This document shows positions 49,977-58,173 of a stretch of DNA of 64,000 bases, piece after piece. The stretch lies in the IMG/VR virus record IMGVR_UViG_3300036846_000743, positions 124,001 through 188,000 of that record; one strand, 5' to 3'. Position 1 is the stretch's first letter, and each line of letters opens with the position of its first letter. The notes under the pieces are model-generated. The model was not told the DNA's origin and did no database searches. It saw only the letters and a list, made by a program, of their open reading frames with translations. The position numbers and the translations under genes were made by a program. This DNA is from a virus.

Positions 49977-50156
49977 TCACCCTGTCTTCAGCTTATCCTT
50001 GACCATGTCGGAGTCTCGCTTGTGCTGATCTTGCTGATCCAGCTCTTCCACAGTCTTCCTGGGCTGAACCGCAGCCTCCTTGGGGCTCAGTGACTTGGGA
50101 TTGCTAAGATCAGGCGTGATGTCAGGACCAATCACGCCGCGTTTTTCCATGCTCAT
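49977..50156 (-). CDS. Small conserved phage protein, 59 aa (EKRGVIGPD type)
   Basis: Read directly from the sequence. ATG at 50156 overlaps the previous stop (ATGA). The peptide begins MSMEKRGVIGPDITPDL, then an acidic and Gln-rich helix ending KRDSDMVKDKLKTG. Proteins of this type, beginning with KRGVIGPD, are known next to portal genes in phages; the role is unknown. It is only 59 residues. Confidence 0.7.
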   Translation of the reverse strand: MSMEKRGVIGPDITPDLSNPKSLSPKEAAVQPRKTVEELDQQDQHKRDSDMVKDKLKTG

Positions 50157-51115
50157 GACTCGCCTCCCTGTGATACGCGTTCCTCGATCAGCAAACTGAC
50201 GTAGGTTCGACCCGTATCCGGGTCCGTGAATGATTGATCAGGCCAGACCAGCTTGTAGTCCATCGGGTCGCCTTCGACTCGAGCGGCAAACGGTCCATCG
50301 ATCTGGGGGAGATACTTGTTGCCGCCCTGGTATCGCTCATCGTAAACCAGGACGAATTGCTGGTTGCTGATGATGACCCGGTGATAGTAGGCTTCATGCA
50401 GCCCGAAGCCAGGCACGCCAAAGGTCACTTTCTTGGTCGGCGGGCTGACCGGCATGGATGCCGCTGCGACTTCGACAGGCTGCGCGCGGGACTTCTGAAA
50501 AGCACCAAGCAAACCGCCTTGCGGTTCGCCGGACTTTGTTTGAGGCTGGGTCTGGACGACCGTGTTATTGAAGCTCGCGGCCTTGATGGTTCGTGGGCCA
50601 GTTTCTGGCGGGGCCGACGGGATTGACCCCTGAACATCATTCTGGGGAACCGTGATGACCTGCTTGGGCTCGGGCGATTGTGGCGGTGCTGGAGCATCCT
50701 GGGATCGCTGGGAAGCGCCGATCAGATGGAAGGCAGCCGCACCCTGGAGCCGTACCTGCTCGATTGCGGGAAGCTGACTGCCGTGTTTTTCTGCGTATTC
50801 CCTACCCAAGGTCGCGGCCTCCTCAGCAATGTCCTGAGTAACCCGATCCAGGTCCACGACGACCGACTGGCCTTCGATATGGGGGTCGATGTGAATGCGC
50901 CTGTGCGGCGGCTTGTGCGGGTCGTAAGCCCTTGATCCACCAAGTGGTTTGGCATGCGGAACCACTACCCCGCGCAGTTGTTTCCCGCCGACCGACGACG
51001 GCATGTACCTGGCCAAGCTGGTGCCGTCGTCGAAGCCGACTTGTTCGGGCCGCTGGTATTCCGCGGATGCTTGCCGGTCCGTCTGATCGATGAACGGATG
51101 CAGCGAGATGCCCAT
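50153..51115 (-). CDS. Structural-type protein, 320 aa, upstream of the portal
   Basis: Start at 51115 (MGISLHPF; AAAGGCGG upstream). Residues 1-130 are mixed, with DPHKPPHRRIHIDPH and a helix VTQDIAEEAATLGREYAEKHG. A disordered Pro/Gln linker follows (about 140-215). The C-terminal domain of about 90 residues is beta-rich and aromatic: TFGVPGFGLHEAYYHRVIIS, FVLVYDERYQGG and YKLVWPDQSFTDPDTGRTYVSLLIEE. No family recognised. Position just upstream of the portal suggests a head protein. Confidence 0.68.
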   Translation of the reverse strand: MGISLHPFIDQTDRQASAEYQRPEQVGFDDGTSLARYMPSSVGGKQLRGVVVPHAKPLGGSRAYDPHKPPHRRIHIDPHIEGQSVVVDLDRVTQDIAEEAATLGREYAEKHGSQLPAIEQVRLQGAAAFHLIGASQRSQDAPAPPQSPEPKQVITVPQNDVQGSIPSAPPETGPRTIKAASFNNTVVQTQPQTKSGEPQGGLLGAFQKSRAQPVEVAAASMPVSPPTKKVTFGVPGFGLHEAYYHRVIISNQQFVLVYDERYQGGNKYLPQIDGPFAARVEGDPMDYKLVWPDQSFTDPDTGRTYVSLLIEERVSQGGES

Positions 51116-51126
51116 AATGCCGCCTT

Positions 51127-51693
51127 TCAATTGACTTTGGATCCTTTGCGCAGGTTATCGTCGCGCCACAGCGGTTGCAAGTTAGTCAGGGCCCAACAAG
51201 CCACAAAGTCAGGATCATCAACTGTTCTATACTTGAACTTCGCTTGAGGAATGACATGGTCAATATGCCATTCACCATAATTATCCCAAGTCATGCCTGG
51301 GAGGAATCTCGACTCCAAATGGGTCTTGAGTTCCTGAACCGTATAGCCGACGAGCCCAAAGCAGCGGCCGCGGCGCAACCCTCGTTTGATGGTGTGGCTG
51401 ATCGTCGTTGCAATACCAGTCCGGATCCGCCAATTGATGCTGCGTCTCTGCCACGCCCTCGTGTTCGCCAGAACTTTAGCCGTGTTCTTGCGATAATATC
51501 CCCTCACAGACTTTCTGACAGAGCTGCGATAACGCTCGAGATTCGCTGGATTCGCCAACCATTGACCTTGGTAGTTTTTCTTGCATTCCTTGCAATAGGT
51601 ATCCAGACCATCCTTTCGCCGCAACAACTTGTGAAAGTCGGCAACTGGTTTCGTGCGCTTGCATCGATAACACGACTTCACAAGCACCTTCAC
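51127..51693 (-). CDS. Free-standing HNH endonuclease with N-terminal zinc finger
   Basis: A 188-aa protein. CYRCKRTKPVADFHK and TYCKECKK (residues 8-40) make a CxxC plus CxxC zinc finger. The HNH core is GEWHIDHVIPQ (His-Asp-His), then FVACWALTNLQPLWRDDNLRKG with the downstream Asn. This is the C-x-x-C plus HNH type common as mobile genes in phages. It lies between the terminator at 51726 and the 320-aa gene and probably inserted there. It would cut double-stranded DNA at a recognition site in a related genome. Confidence 0.88.
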   Translation of the reverse strand: MKVLVKSCYRCKRTKPVADFHKLLRRKDGLDTYCKECKKNYQGQWLANPANLERYRSSVRKSVRGYYRKNTAKVLANTRAWQRRSINWRIRTGIATTISHTIKRGLRRGRCFGLVGYTVQELKTHLESRFLPGMTWDNYGEWHIDHVIPQAKFKYRTVDDPDFVACWALTNLQPLWRDDNLRKGSKVN

Positions 51694-51725
51694 CTCCTTG
51701 GGACCTACTCTAGCATCGAATAGCT

Positions 51726-51778
51726 AAAAAAAAGAGGCCGGCTGCCGCTTGACCCCTGATGGGACCAAACAACAGCCG
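51726..51778 (-). terminator. Rho-independent terminator
   Basis: On the minus strand CGGCTG pairs with CAGCCG around an inner arm TTGGTCCC-ATCA-GGGGTCAA that also pairs (two G-T wobbles). An eight-T run follows at 51733-51726. This is a long hairpin followed by U-tract. It ends the transcript of the upstream small-gene block just before the HNH gene. Confidence 0.8.
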
Positions 51779-51872
51779 ACCCGTCCCCACGTCACCACCA
51801 CGCGACGCGTACCTGGTTAATTCTTGCACCCAAGCGATCTTCACCGCCCGAAGACGACCAGAGCGTCGACGA

Positions 51873-52433
51873 TCAGTTGAGTTCAGCCTCAGCCTTGGCC
51901 TTGGCTCGTGCAGCTGCCGCCTGGTTAGCCGCCTGGTCAGCAGCCTTCTCTTTGGCATCCCTCTTGGCCTTGGCATCCTTGATGAACTTCTTGGCCTTCT
52001 TGGCCATCTCTGCCGCTTCAGCTTTGGCTTGGGCTTGAACCTTGTGCTTGTGCTCCGTGACAGCCATGGTCCTCGCGGTGAGATCTCTGAGCATCGAAGT
52101 AGCTGCCTGCGTAACCTGCATGTCACCGTCCGCTGCAAGTACCAGGTCGGCGACCAGCGAGACCAGCATGGCCGCGCCTGGCTGACTATTCTCGCAGAAC
52201 CGCCAAGACATCTTCTGGAGTTCGATCATATCGGTTGCGACCTGCGCGCCGAATCGCTTGGTCAGTTCGCTGCGCATGGACTCCCACCGCTGTATCATCC
52301 CCTGATGGTACTGATCATGATCCTGCCAGATCTTGGCGTCGCTCATGGGCGGAAACCCGAAATGCGAACCAATTAACTCGAGAATGATCATCAGCCCCGG
52401 TGGGATATCATCGTCGTTCTTGCGCGTTTTCAA
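51873..52433 (-). CDS. Helical protein with Ala/Lys coiled-coil tail, 186 aa
   Basis: TTG start at 52433 chosen because AAGGAGGT lies 5 bases upstream; an ATG next to it runs into a stop. Residues 1-100 are helical (ELIGSHFGFPPMSDAKIW, DMIELQKMSWRFC). Residues about 115-186 are a charged Ala/Lys-rich coiled coil (AEAAEMAKKAKKFIKDAKAKRDAKEKAADQAAN). Not recognised. It is the last gene before the terminator. Confidence 0.65.
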   Translation of the reverse strand: MKTRKNDDDIPPGLMIILELIGSHFGFPPMSDAKIWQDHDQYHQGMIQRWESMRSELTKRFGAQVATDMIELQKMSWRFCENSQPGAAMLVSLVADLVLAADGDMQVTQAATSMLRDLTARTMAVTEHKHKVQAQAKAEAAEMAKKAKKFIKDAKAKRDAKEKAADQAANQAAAARAKAKAEAELN

Positions 52434-52486
52434 GGCATACCTCCTTCGTAGGGAACGAGAACAGGACATGGCAGAGCCACAGCGGC

Positions 52487-52870
52487 TCACCGCTTGTCGG
52501 CCTGGAAGCCGTAGTAGAGCCTGGGTCGATGGGTAAAGTAAAGTGACCCCAGCTGATTGTCCACCAGACGACGAACCACGAGCATCGGGGCCGCGAAGCC
52601 GACCGGCTCGAAGTGTTCGGAGAGTTCCTTGGTGTTGAAGACGTTGTCCTTGCCGTGCTGAGCTTCGAGTTGTGCGCGGAGCAATTCCTCGGCCATGTCG
52701 TCGCGCGCTCTGAGAAGCTCCTGGGCTTCTTCGTCGGTCACCTCGGTCGTCCCGGCCGCCTCTGCGGCCTGGATGATCATTGCGCCGGCCGTGGCCAGCG
52801 CATCATGCGCTGGCTGGTTGACCTCCGGCAACAGCTCTCGCCTTCTCGCTTCAGTCGGATCGGTGCTCAT
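52487..52870 (-). CDS. Hypothetical protein, 127 aa
   Basis: Not recognised. An acidic N-terminus and a long charged helix (DEEAQELLRARDDMAEELLRAQLEAQ) precede a mixed C-terminus (GFAAPMLVVRRLVDNQLGSLYFTHRPRLYYGFQ). It overlaps the previous gene by 4 bases. Confidence 0.65.
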   Translation of the reverse strand: MSTDPTEARRRELLPEVNQPAHDALATAGAMIIQAAEAAGTTEVTDEEAQELLRARDDMAEELLRAQLEAQHGKDNVFNTKELSEHFEPVGFAAPMLVVRRLVDNQLGSLYFTHRPRLYYGFQADKR

Positions 52871-53172
52871 GGAAGATGCTCCTTGGCAGTTAAAGTACGT
52901 TCGATCATCTCGTCCTTGAGCCGATGCCTGGCCACTGTGAACCAGAGAATCTTGTACTCATGATTGGTCAGGAGATGGTCCATCTCCCCCGGAGTGGTGA
53001 CCCAGAGAGCACGCGTATGCGCCTCGTTCCGCGGTCCGGGATTCCGGATCACCGCAATCAAGGCGAACCGCTCGCTCTCGGGCCACTCCGGAGCACGATG
53101 AACCTTCCCGATCATCACGCTGCGAGCCCAGTCAGCCGGCTCAACTGATAACTGAAGCAGATGCACGGCCAT
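52867..53172 (-). CDS. Hypothetical protein, 101 aa
   Basis: Not recognised. It is small, soluble and beta-rich-looking (VMIGKVHRAPEW, FALIAVIRNPG, YKILWFTVARHRL). It overlaps the preceding gene by 32 bases and the next by 4 bases, so it is likely cotranslated. Confidence 0.6.
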   Translation of the reverse strand: MAVHLLQLSVEPADWARSVMIGKVHRAPEWPESERFALIAVIRNPGPRNEAHTRALWVTTPGEMDHLLTNHEYKILWFTVARHRLKDEMIERTLTAKEHLP

Positions 53173-54421
53173 GATCGAAACTCCCTGTTGGCCGCCCCAT
53201 AGCCGGCACTACCCGGCTGGCCCAGATCCGCTTGGTGGAATACAGATCCACATGACCGCCAGGGAACTGCCAGGTCAATGCGTCAGGCCGCGGCGGGATG
53301 TTATAACGCACCACGCGCACACCAGTCGCATGCGACAGGGTCATGGGCAAGTGCGGATCATCGAGGGCCGCCTTGATGTCCGCGTCCGTGGCCATCTCGC
53401 TGTTGCGGCCCAGCTCCTGCCTCATCATTCCGACCAGCACCTCGATGATCGTGTCATTGGCTTCGAGAGCATCGAGAAGCTGTCGATCCAAGTTCGCGAT
53501 ATCGGGAGCCGCCATGAACTGCGGATAGCTCAGATCGGCTGGGAAGAAGCTGTTCGCTCTCAGCACCGTGAAGGCCGGGTTGCGAAATGGCCTCCCGAGT
53601 ACAGTTGCCATGTTGGCGTAGACTCGATGCGGTCGCTGAGCGCCAGGGTTCCACCGGCCATCGCCAAAATACCACAGTCCCTTCCATTGCCCTGATGAGC
53701 CGGCCTCATCAGGACGAGTACTGCCGTCAACGGGATGCACAGGGTAGTCGCCCTGGCGCGCAAAGTAGCGTTGCGGCAGCAAAATACAACCATTCTCCTC
53801 GAAGCTGTGAGCCCAGAAGAAGTCCTCCAGTTCCTGATCGGTGATGTCGTCGATTGCCTTACCAAGAGCAGACGATGCCTCACGCTTGATCACGGCTCCT
53901 CGCTCGAAGACGGGTCTTTGAAGAAACGCACAGTAGAATTCCGGCAGGGTAGGCTGATGGGGGATTGGTTCATCAGCCTCGACGACCCTGTTGGCCTCTC
54001 GGGCCAGCATGACCGCCAGGTGAGCCGCAGTCTTGTTCTGGTCGGGGTCAAGATGGTGGCGACACGCGCCCCATGTGCTGCGAGGCAGCGCGCAGTCAAA
54101 AACTGCTGGGCTGCACTCCTCGTTCTGCTTCGCGTCCACGTAGACTCGGCCACTATGGACATCAAAGGCGAACTTCAGCGTGAGTAGAATGACCGACCGC
54201 TGCGGGGTTTTGGCATCTGGCCGCATTGTACGCTGCCAGCGCATGACGAACATCGTCGGGCCGGATAAAGGAGTAAGTCCGTGCTCGGCGAACGAGTCGC
54301 TCCGGCGGCTCGGTGGCCGGAACCCGATCGCGATGAGCCCGGAAAGTGTGGTCCAGCGGACCTCGTCAACAGACGTAAGCTCAGGAAAAGCGCTAGACTT
54401 GAGACGTCTGGGATTGAACAA
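53141..54421 (-). CDS. Hypothetical protein, 426 aa
   Basis: TTG start at 54421 with AGGAGG upstream. Not recognised by family. It has a mixed alpha/beta composition with many His, Arg and Pro residues, and blocks such as VYVDAKQNEECSPAVFDCAL, FFWAHSFEENGCILLPQRYF, GQWKGLWYFGDGRW and LTWQFPGGHVDLYSTKRIW. There is no membrane segment. The preceding 160-base gap holds a very strong ribosome site followed by a two-codon frame, a possible leader (see 54476-54500). Confidence 0.6.
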   Translation of the reverse strand: MFNPRRLKSSAFPELTSVDEVRWTTLSGLIAIGFRPPSRRSDSFAEHGLTPLSGPTMFVMRWQRTMRPDAKTPQRSVILLTLKFAFDVHSGRVYVDAKQNEECSPAVFDCALPRSTWGACRHHLDPDQNKTAAHLAVMLAREANRVVEADEPIPHQPTLPEFYCAFLQRPVFERGAVIKREASSALGKAIDDITDQELEDFFWAHSFEENGCILLPQRYFARQGDYPVHPVDGSTRPDEAGSSGQWKGLWYFGDGRWNPGAQRPHRVYANMATVLGRPFRNPAFTVLRANSFFPADLSYPQFMAAPDIANLDRQLLDALEANDTIIEVLVGMMRQELGRNSEMATDADIKAALDDPHLPMTLSHATGVRVVRYNIPPRPDALTWQFPGGHVDLYSTKRIWASRVVPAMGRPTGSFDHGRASASVIS

Positions 54422-54475
54422 GATAAGATCCTCCTGACTGACATCCCCTCATTAGTCTCGTACCGAAATGTAGGG

Positions 54476-54500
54476 TCAGTGCATGGCGGATCACCTCCTT
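54476..54500 (-). promoter_or_regulatory. Thirteen-base SD followed by a two-codon open frame (ATG CAC TGA)
   Basis: On the minus strand AAGGAGGTGATCC (54500-54488) is complementary to 13 bases of the usual 16S 3' end (GGATCACCTCCTT). Three bases later comes ATG (54484), a His codon, then TGA. A second SD and the TTG of the 426-aa gene follow about 55 bases on. This could be a leader for translational control or a remnant of a lost gene start. Confidence 0.5.
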
Positions 54501-54581
54501 CCTTGGCAAGGGCGCAGAATCTCCGGGCACACCGCCGGATAGCGCTGCTCATTAGTAGATGACAGGTTTTGCTACGAATCT

Positions 54582-55172
54582 TCAGTCGTCGTCTTCGACG
54601 CCTTCATCTTCATCTTCGTCGTCATTGCCTTCATCATCGAAGTCATCATCATCGTCAGCGTGATCGAGCACTTCCACGTCGGGCGCAAGTATCTCGACAA
54701 CGCTGGCTGCCGGCGCAGGGACCGGCTGGAGAATGGGTGGGACCGGGCCGATAAAGCCATCCACGTCAACTTCAGTCTCGTCATCACTCACGAACAAGGG
54801 ATAGCGGCCTTCCGGTGCTACCAGATAATGCCCGCCTCGGGATGGCAGCAAGAGATCGCCGCGAAAGGCAAACATCTGCCCGCCCTGCGAGCGACGTGCA
54901 CGCATCGTGGTCAATAGTTCATCGAATGTGTTCAGGGTCGTGACAGTCCCTTTGCCGTAGTCGTCGGGGACATGCACGAGGTGGCACTTGGCCGGCGGGG
55001 TCAAGAGCGACGCCCTGGCGCGTTGCAGCGCATCAGCTAGCAAGTCCAGAAGCATGATCGGGCGACTGGACAGGTAAAGTCGCAGCAGCTCGGTCATCTG
55101 ATCGAGATCATCGGCACTGGATTGATCACCGTCAAGCGACGGTTCCTGGATCTGCTCTTGAGCTACGCTCAC
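54582..55172 (-). CDS. Hypothetical protein with acidic C-terminal tail, 196 aa
   Basis: GTG start overlapping the previous stop by 4 bases. The N-terminal 150 residues are mixed (DLLADALQRARASLLT, KCHLVHVPDDYGKGTVTTLN). The last 30 residues are almost all Asp and Glu (DDDDDFDDEGNDDEDEDEG). Such tails are common in proteins that bind basic partners. Function unknown. Confidence 0.65.
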   Translation of the reverse strand: MSVAQEQIQEPSLDGDQSSADDLDQMTELLRLYLSSRPIMLLDLLADALQRARASLLTPPAKCHLVHVPDDYGKGTVTTLNTFDELLTTMRARRSQGGQMFAFRGDLLLPSRGGHYLVAPEGRYPLFVSDDETEVDVDGFIGPVPPILQPVPAPAASVVEILAPDVEVLDHADDDDDFDDEGNDDEDEDEGVEDDD

Positions 55173-55888
55173 GGGATCTTCTCCTCGGCTTCCTGGATCT
55201 TCTGTTTGATGTCGGCTGGATCGGCCGGCTTCACTTCTAGCGTCTCCATGAGCGGGGCCATGTCACCGGCCAGGATAGCCTCGCCGACTCGTTTTGTCTC
55301 CGGGCGAATCGGCAGATGAACGACCGCCGCCGTATCTTGCGGGTTAGCCGTTCGCGCTGCGAAGCCCACGTGATAGTGGGTCCCGTCGATCCCGAAGGCC
55401 GTGATGGTTATCGTGGGGGGCCTGGGTTCCGCGATGATCGCGTTGTAGACGGCCAGGTAGTCGACGATCTCCAGCTCCTGCGCAACCGGCTGCGCATAAC
55501 GGCCCCGTTTGCGATCGACCAGGCCGGTCTGCGCGATGAAGGTCCGCAGATCTTCCCAGTACTCCAGGGGCGTGGCAAGCAGCACATTCTCGACCTCATG
55601 CGGATCCGCTTTCCAGCCTGGCGGGCACATGCCGCTGAAGAATGGCCTTATGGACTGGAGTCGCATCACCGAGCAATCTGGGTCTCCGTGACGGCTGGTG
55701 AACTCAGCGACAATATCGCGATCAAGCCCGCCGTAAGTGTAGATGCATCCGACCGAGAAAAACATCCAGTCAGACGTCATCTCCTTCCAGCTGCCCGCAG
55801 CTCGCAACGTGTCGTCACAGTGAAGCGCGATCCGGTTGGTCCGATCGACTCCTGAGATACCTTCGGGCAAGAGCGGCTTCCATCCCAT
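55169..55888 (-). CDS. Hypothetical protein, 239 aa
   Basis: Not recognised. A likely alpha/beta fold with WMFFSVGCIYTYGGLDRDIV, FFSGMCPPGWKADPHEVENVLL and ITITAFGIDGTHYHVGFAAR. It ends in a charged helix (ADIKQKIQEAEEKIP). ATG after AGGAGTGATCACTC. Confidence 0.65.
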   Translation of the reverse strand: MGWKPLLPEGISGVDRTNRIALHCDDTLRAAGSWKEMTSDWMFFSVGCIYTYGGLDRDIVAEFTSRHGDPDCSVMRLQSIRPFFSGMCPPGWKADPHEVENVLLATPLEYWEDLRTFIAQTGLVDRKRGRYAQPVAQELEIVDYLAVYNAIIAEPRPPTITITAFGIDGTHYHVGFAARTANPQDTAAVVHLPIRPETKRVGEAILAGDMAPLMETLEVKPADPADIKQKIQEAEEKIP

Positions 55889-55903
55889 GAGTGATCACTC
55901 CTG

Positions 55904-56137
55904 TTAGTTCCGCTTCCGGTAAGTCAATCCCAGGTTAGTGTGCAACGCACCGCATGAACAGCGTTTGCCGCCCCCGGCAAGCGACCAGACGAACGCCTTG
56001 GTCTCCGCCTGACAGAAGGGGCAGGTGATGTAACAATGAGAACGACCGAAGGCCGAATAGACGCCTGTGCGCTGATGCACGGCGCTCTCGGTCTTCGTGT
56101 TCTGAATGTCCTTGTAAGTCGTTTTTGGCATGTACAC
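55904..56137 (-). CDS. Small zinc-ribbon protein, 77 aa
   Basis: Two Cys pairs, ITCPFCQAE and GGKRCSCGALH, make a zinc ribbon near residues 38-66, with His and Arg residues around it. Suits a small nucleic-acid-binding protein. A perfect 22-base palindrome (56157-56178) lies upstream of the start. Confidence 0.65.
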   Translation of the reverse strand: MYMPKTTYKDIQNTKTESAVHQRTGVYSAFGRSHCYITCPFCQAETKAFVWSLAGGGKRCSCGALHTNLGLTYRKRN

Positions 56138-56156
56138 CCCGCATGCTGGCGGCCGC

Positions 56157-56178
56157 CGGCCGGCAATTGCCGGCCGGC
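56157..56178. repeat. Perfect 22-base palindrome centred on CAATTG
   Basis: CCGGCCGGCAA followed by its exact reverse complement TTGCCGGCCGG, between the 171-aa and 77-aa genes. GCATGC occurs on both sides (56142-56147, 56178-56183), giving a longer imperfect dyad. Could be an operator or a hairpin in the transcript. It has no T-tract, so it is not a classical terminator. Confidence 0.75.
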
Positions 56179-56188
56179 ATGCTCACCA

Positions 56189-56704
56189 TCAGGACAAGCG
56201 ATCGAGCATGGCCCGGATGTCTTCCTCTTTCAGCTCCGTAGTGCGGATCTCGACGTCGGTGTGCTTGACGTAACAGGTCCAGTGAAAGTCCACCATGCCT
56301 GGCCGCTCGTGCGACACGGCACCGACCACGAGCAGCTGCTCGCATTCCACCCTGGTATTTCCGTGCTCGGGTAGTTCCGGGGTAGCATCCGAGAAGCCAT
56401 CGGTAGGATATTCCTCATCCTCGAAAATGGCCTTGAGCCGCGCACGTTGCTCGGATGGAACATCGAAGTCCTTGTCATCTTCCTTGCCGGACTCGAAGTA
56501 TTCCACGACATAGTCGTGATAGGTCATCTCGTAGAGTGCATCGTCCAGCTTGTGAGCTGCCCGCCAGTAACCAGCTCGATGTAGGAGCTGATCGATCATG
56601 GGCTTGCCCAGGGTCAGGGTAGCGAAGAACGGCCCGAAGGCATCTCCGCCACCGTGAACCGACAGCATCAGCCTGATCATCTTGGAGCTACGAGTCTTCG
56701 GCAT
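56189..56704 (-). CDS. Hypothetical protein, 171 aa
   Basis: Not recognised. Contains MIRLMLSVHGGGDAFGPFFATLTLG at the N-terminus, an acidic centre (FESGKEDDKDFDVPSEQRARL) and a beta-rich C-terminal half with TRVECEQLLVVGAV and VDFHWTCYVKHTDVEIRTTEL. No membrane segment. ATG after GTGGAGGAAGAAG. Confidence 0.65.
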   Translation of the reverse strand: MPKTRSSKMIRLMLSVHGGGDAFGPFFATLTLGKPMIDQLLHRAGYWRAAHKLDDALYEMTYHDYVVEYFESGKEDDKDFDVPSEQRARLKAIFEDEEYPTDGFSDATPELPEHGNTRVECEQLLVVGAVSHERPGMVDFHWTCYVKHTDVEIRTTELKEEDIRAMLDRLS

Positions 56705-56757
56705 CTTCTTCCTCCACGAGGAATATCAGGTCGACCTTGCTCGGGTTGGTTCCGACT

Positions 56758-57123
56758 TCACTCTGCGGCGGGCGTCGGCTCCTGGAGGACCGGCTTGTAG
56801 ACGATGGCCTTCCGGCCGCTCTTGTTGCGCCGGGTGACGCCGGTATCGTACAACTTGTTCATCAGAACCAGCTCCCGGATCCGGGCCGATACCGTCTGAT
56901 GCTTCGCGGCCAGGATATCCTCGATCTCCTCGCAGGTTGCCCCGTCGGGCTGCTCCGCGATCGCATCGAGGACGATCTGGCCGAGCTGGCTCGCGACGGT
57001 CCGCATCGAGATCGCAGCCGCCCATGACGTTGGCTTTCCGACGTGCGGTGGCGTCCCATCGTAGAGGTTGTATTCACCATCTGTGGTTACCATCGGCCGT
57101 ACCTCACGAAAGACGAACTTCAT
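56758..57123 (-). CDS. Winged-helix DNA-binding protein, 121 aa
   Basis: Residues 45-105 have a winged helix-turn-helix pattern: GQIVLDAIAEQPDGATCEEIEDIL, then AKHQTVSARIRELVLMNKLYDTG (recognition helix) and a wing with TRRNKSGRKAIVYKP. Likely a transcriptional regulator or replication accessory. It overlaps the previous gene's end by 4 bases. Confidence 0.75.
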   Translation of the reverse strand: MKFVFREVRPMVTTDGEYNLYDGTPPHVGKPTSWAAAISMRTVASQLGQIVLDAIAEQPDGATCEEIEDILAAKHQTVSARIRELVLMNKLYDTGVTRRNKSGRKAIVYKPVLQEPTPAAE

Positions 57124-57422
57124 CCACCATCGGCCTCATCATCCTCCTCCTCCTCGTCATCGTCATCATCCACAGGAAAGATCAGGTCGGGGCGAGCCTT
57201 CGGATCAGGCTCGCCAAGCAACTCGTGCGTGCCCTCCTGGGGGTCGTAGTCATCTTGGTCGCACCAGTCATGACTGGTGCCGTCGACTTCCTCGTAGATA
57301 TCGGTGAGCCTTCCCTTGATCACCTCGTCGGTCCAGCCTTCAGGGACCGCCACGGTGAGCGTGACGGTCCGCGGGTGAAGCTGCTGAAACTGGATCTGGA
57401 CCAGCCGTGTCGGTCTAGCCAT
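57120..57422 (-). CDS. Hypothetical protein, paralogue of the next upstream gene, 100 aa
   Basis: ATG at 57422 after GAGGAG. VAVPEGWTDEVIKGRLTDIYEE and EGTHELLGEPDPKA match the 106-aa upstream paralogue (VAVPATWTDDQVKARLSTIYQQ, EGDHQLLGEAKPQA). A tandem duplication. The C-terminus is a long acidic run (DDDDDEEEEDDEADGG). Function unknown. Confidence 0.7.
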   Translation of the reverse strand: MARPTRLVQIQFQQLHPRTVTLTVAVPEGWTDEVIKGRLTDIYEEVDGTSHDWCDQDDYDPQEGTHELLGEPDPKARPDLIFPVDDDDDEEEEDDEADGG

Positions 57423-57735
57423 CTGCAATCTCCTCGTGATCGAAGGTCACGTCGGCCTGGGGCTTGGCCTCGCCCAGTAACTGATGGTCGCCTTCTCCGT
57501 CAGTCATGGCCTCTTCGTCCTCCCAGAGCCCTGCAAACTCCGCGTACGGCGCAGCTTGCTGGTAGATGGTAGACAGTCGGGCCTTGACCTGATCGTCGGT
57601 CCATGTGGCGGGAACCGCCACATTGAGTCTGGCGAATTGCGGGACCCACCGCTGGAGGCGAATCGCGACCAGTCGCCGCTCGATCTTGGGCTTCTTGCCC
57701 TTCTTCTTGTCTTTCTTCTTGCTGTTCTTCCCCAA
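57415..57735 (-). CDS. Hypothetical protein, paralogue of the next downstream gene, 106 aa
   Basis: TTG start at 57735 after GACAAGGAGA. A lysine-rich N-terminus (KNSKKKDKKKGKKPK) precedes a conserved region shared with the downstream gene. The two products have opposite charge at their ends, which may allow them to pair. Not recognised otherwise. Confidence 0.68.
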   Translation of the reverse strand: MGKNSKKKDKKKGKKPKIERRLVAIRLQRWVPQFARLNVAVPATWTDDQVKARLSTIYQQAAPYAEFAGLWEDEEAMTDGEGDHQLLGEAKPQADVTFDHEEIADG

Positions 57736-57753
57736 TGCACATTCTCCTTGTCG

Positions 57754-58173
57754 TTAGTCGAGCATGTGCACCCCGCACCTTTCACCATCGAGCAGCCGCT
57801 CCGAGAGCTGCACGAACCCTTTGCTCCGGGGTGATCCGCTCTGATCTGCGGAATTGAAGAGAAAGATCGGGTGCTTTTCGCAGATATCCAGGAACCGAGT
57901 GATGAAGTGGATCGCCACACGTTCACTGACGTGCTGGATATCACGACGACCAGGGTGCCGGTATGTATGCACCTCCCAGTAGTAAGTCGTGGCCTGACCA
58001 CCACGTACCCGGAACTTGAAAGACAGCTCGCGCTGATAGCCATACTGGTCGAGTATCTGAACTTCGAGCTTGGGCACGGCCCCGTCTTTCCCGGGTACGT
58101 GCTCGACGTTGTAGATCACGGTCGCCTGCTCGAACTCGTAGAACTTGCGCTCGGTAGGTAAGTCGTCTCTCAC
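57754..58173 (-). CDS. Hypothetical protein, 139 aa
   Basis: A beta-rich N-terminal half (ATVIYNVEHVPGKDGAVPKLEVQIL, LSFKFRVRGGQATTYYWEVHTYR) is followed by a helical end with VAIHFITRFLDICEKHPIFLFN. No known family. Its start overlaps the end of the Toprim gene by 4 bases (ATGA). Confidence 0.65.
   Translation of the reverse strand: MRDDLPTERKFYEFEQATVIYNVEHVPGKDGAVPKLEVQILDQYGYQRELSFKFRVRGGQATTYYWEVHTYRHPGRRDIQHVSERVAIHFITRFLDICEKHPIFLFNSADQSGSPRSKGFVQLSERLLDGERCGVHMLD

Noticed and set aside
54488-54500. 16S rRNA 3'-end-like sequence on the plus strand (GGATCACCTCCTT)
   Set aside because: No rRNA sequence flanks it; on the minus strand it is simply a very long SD.
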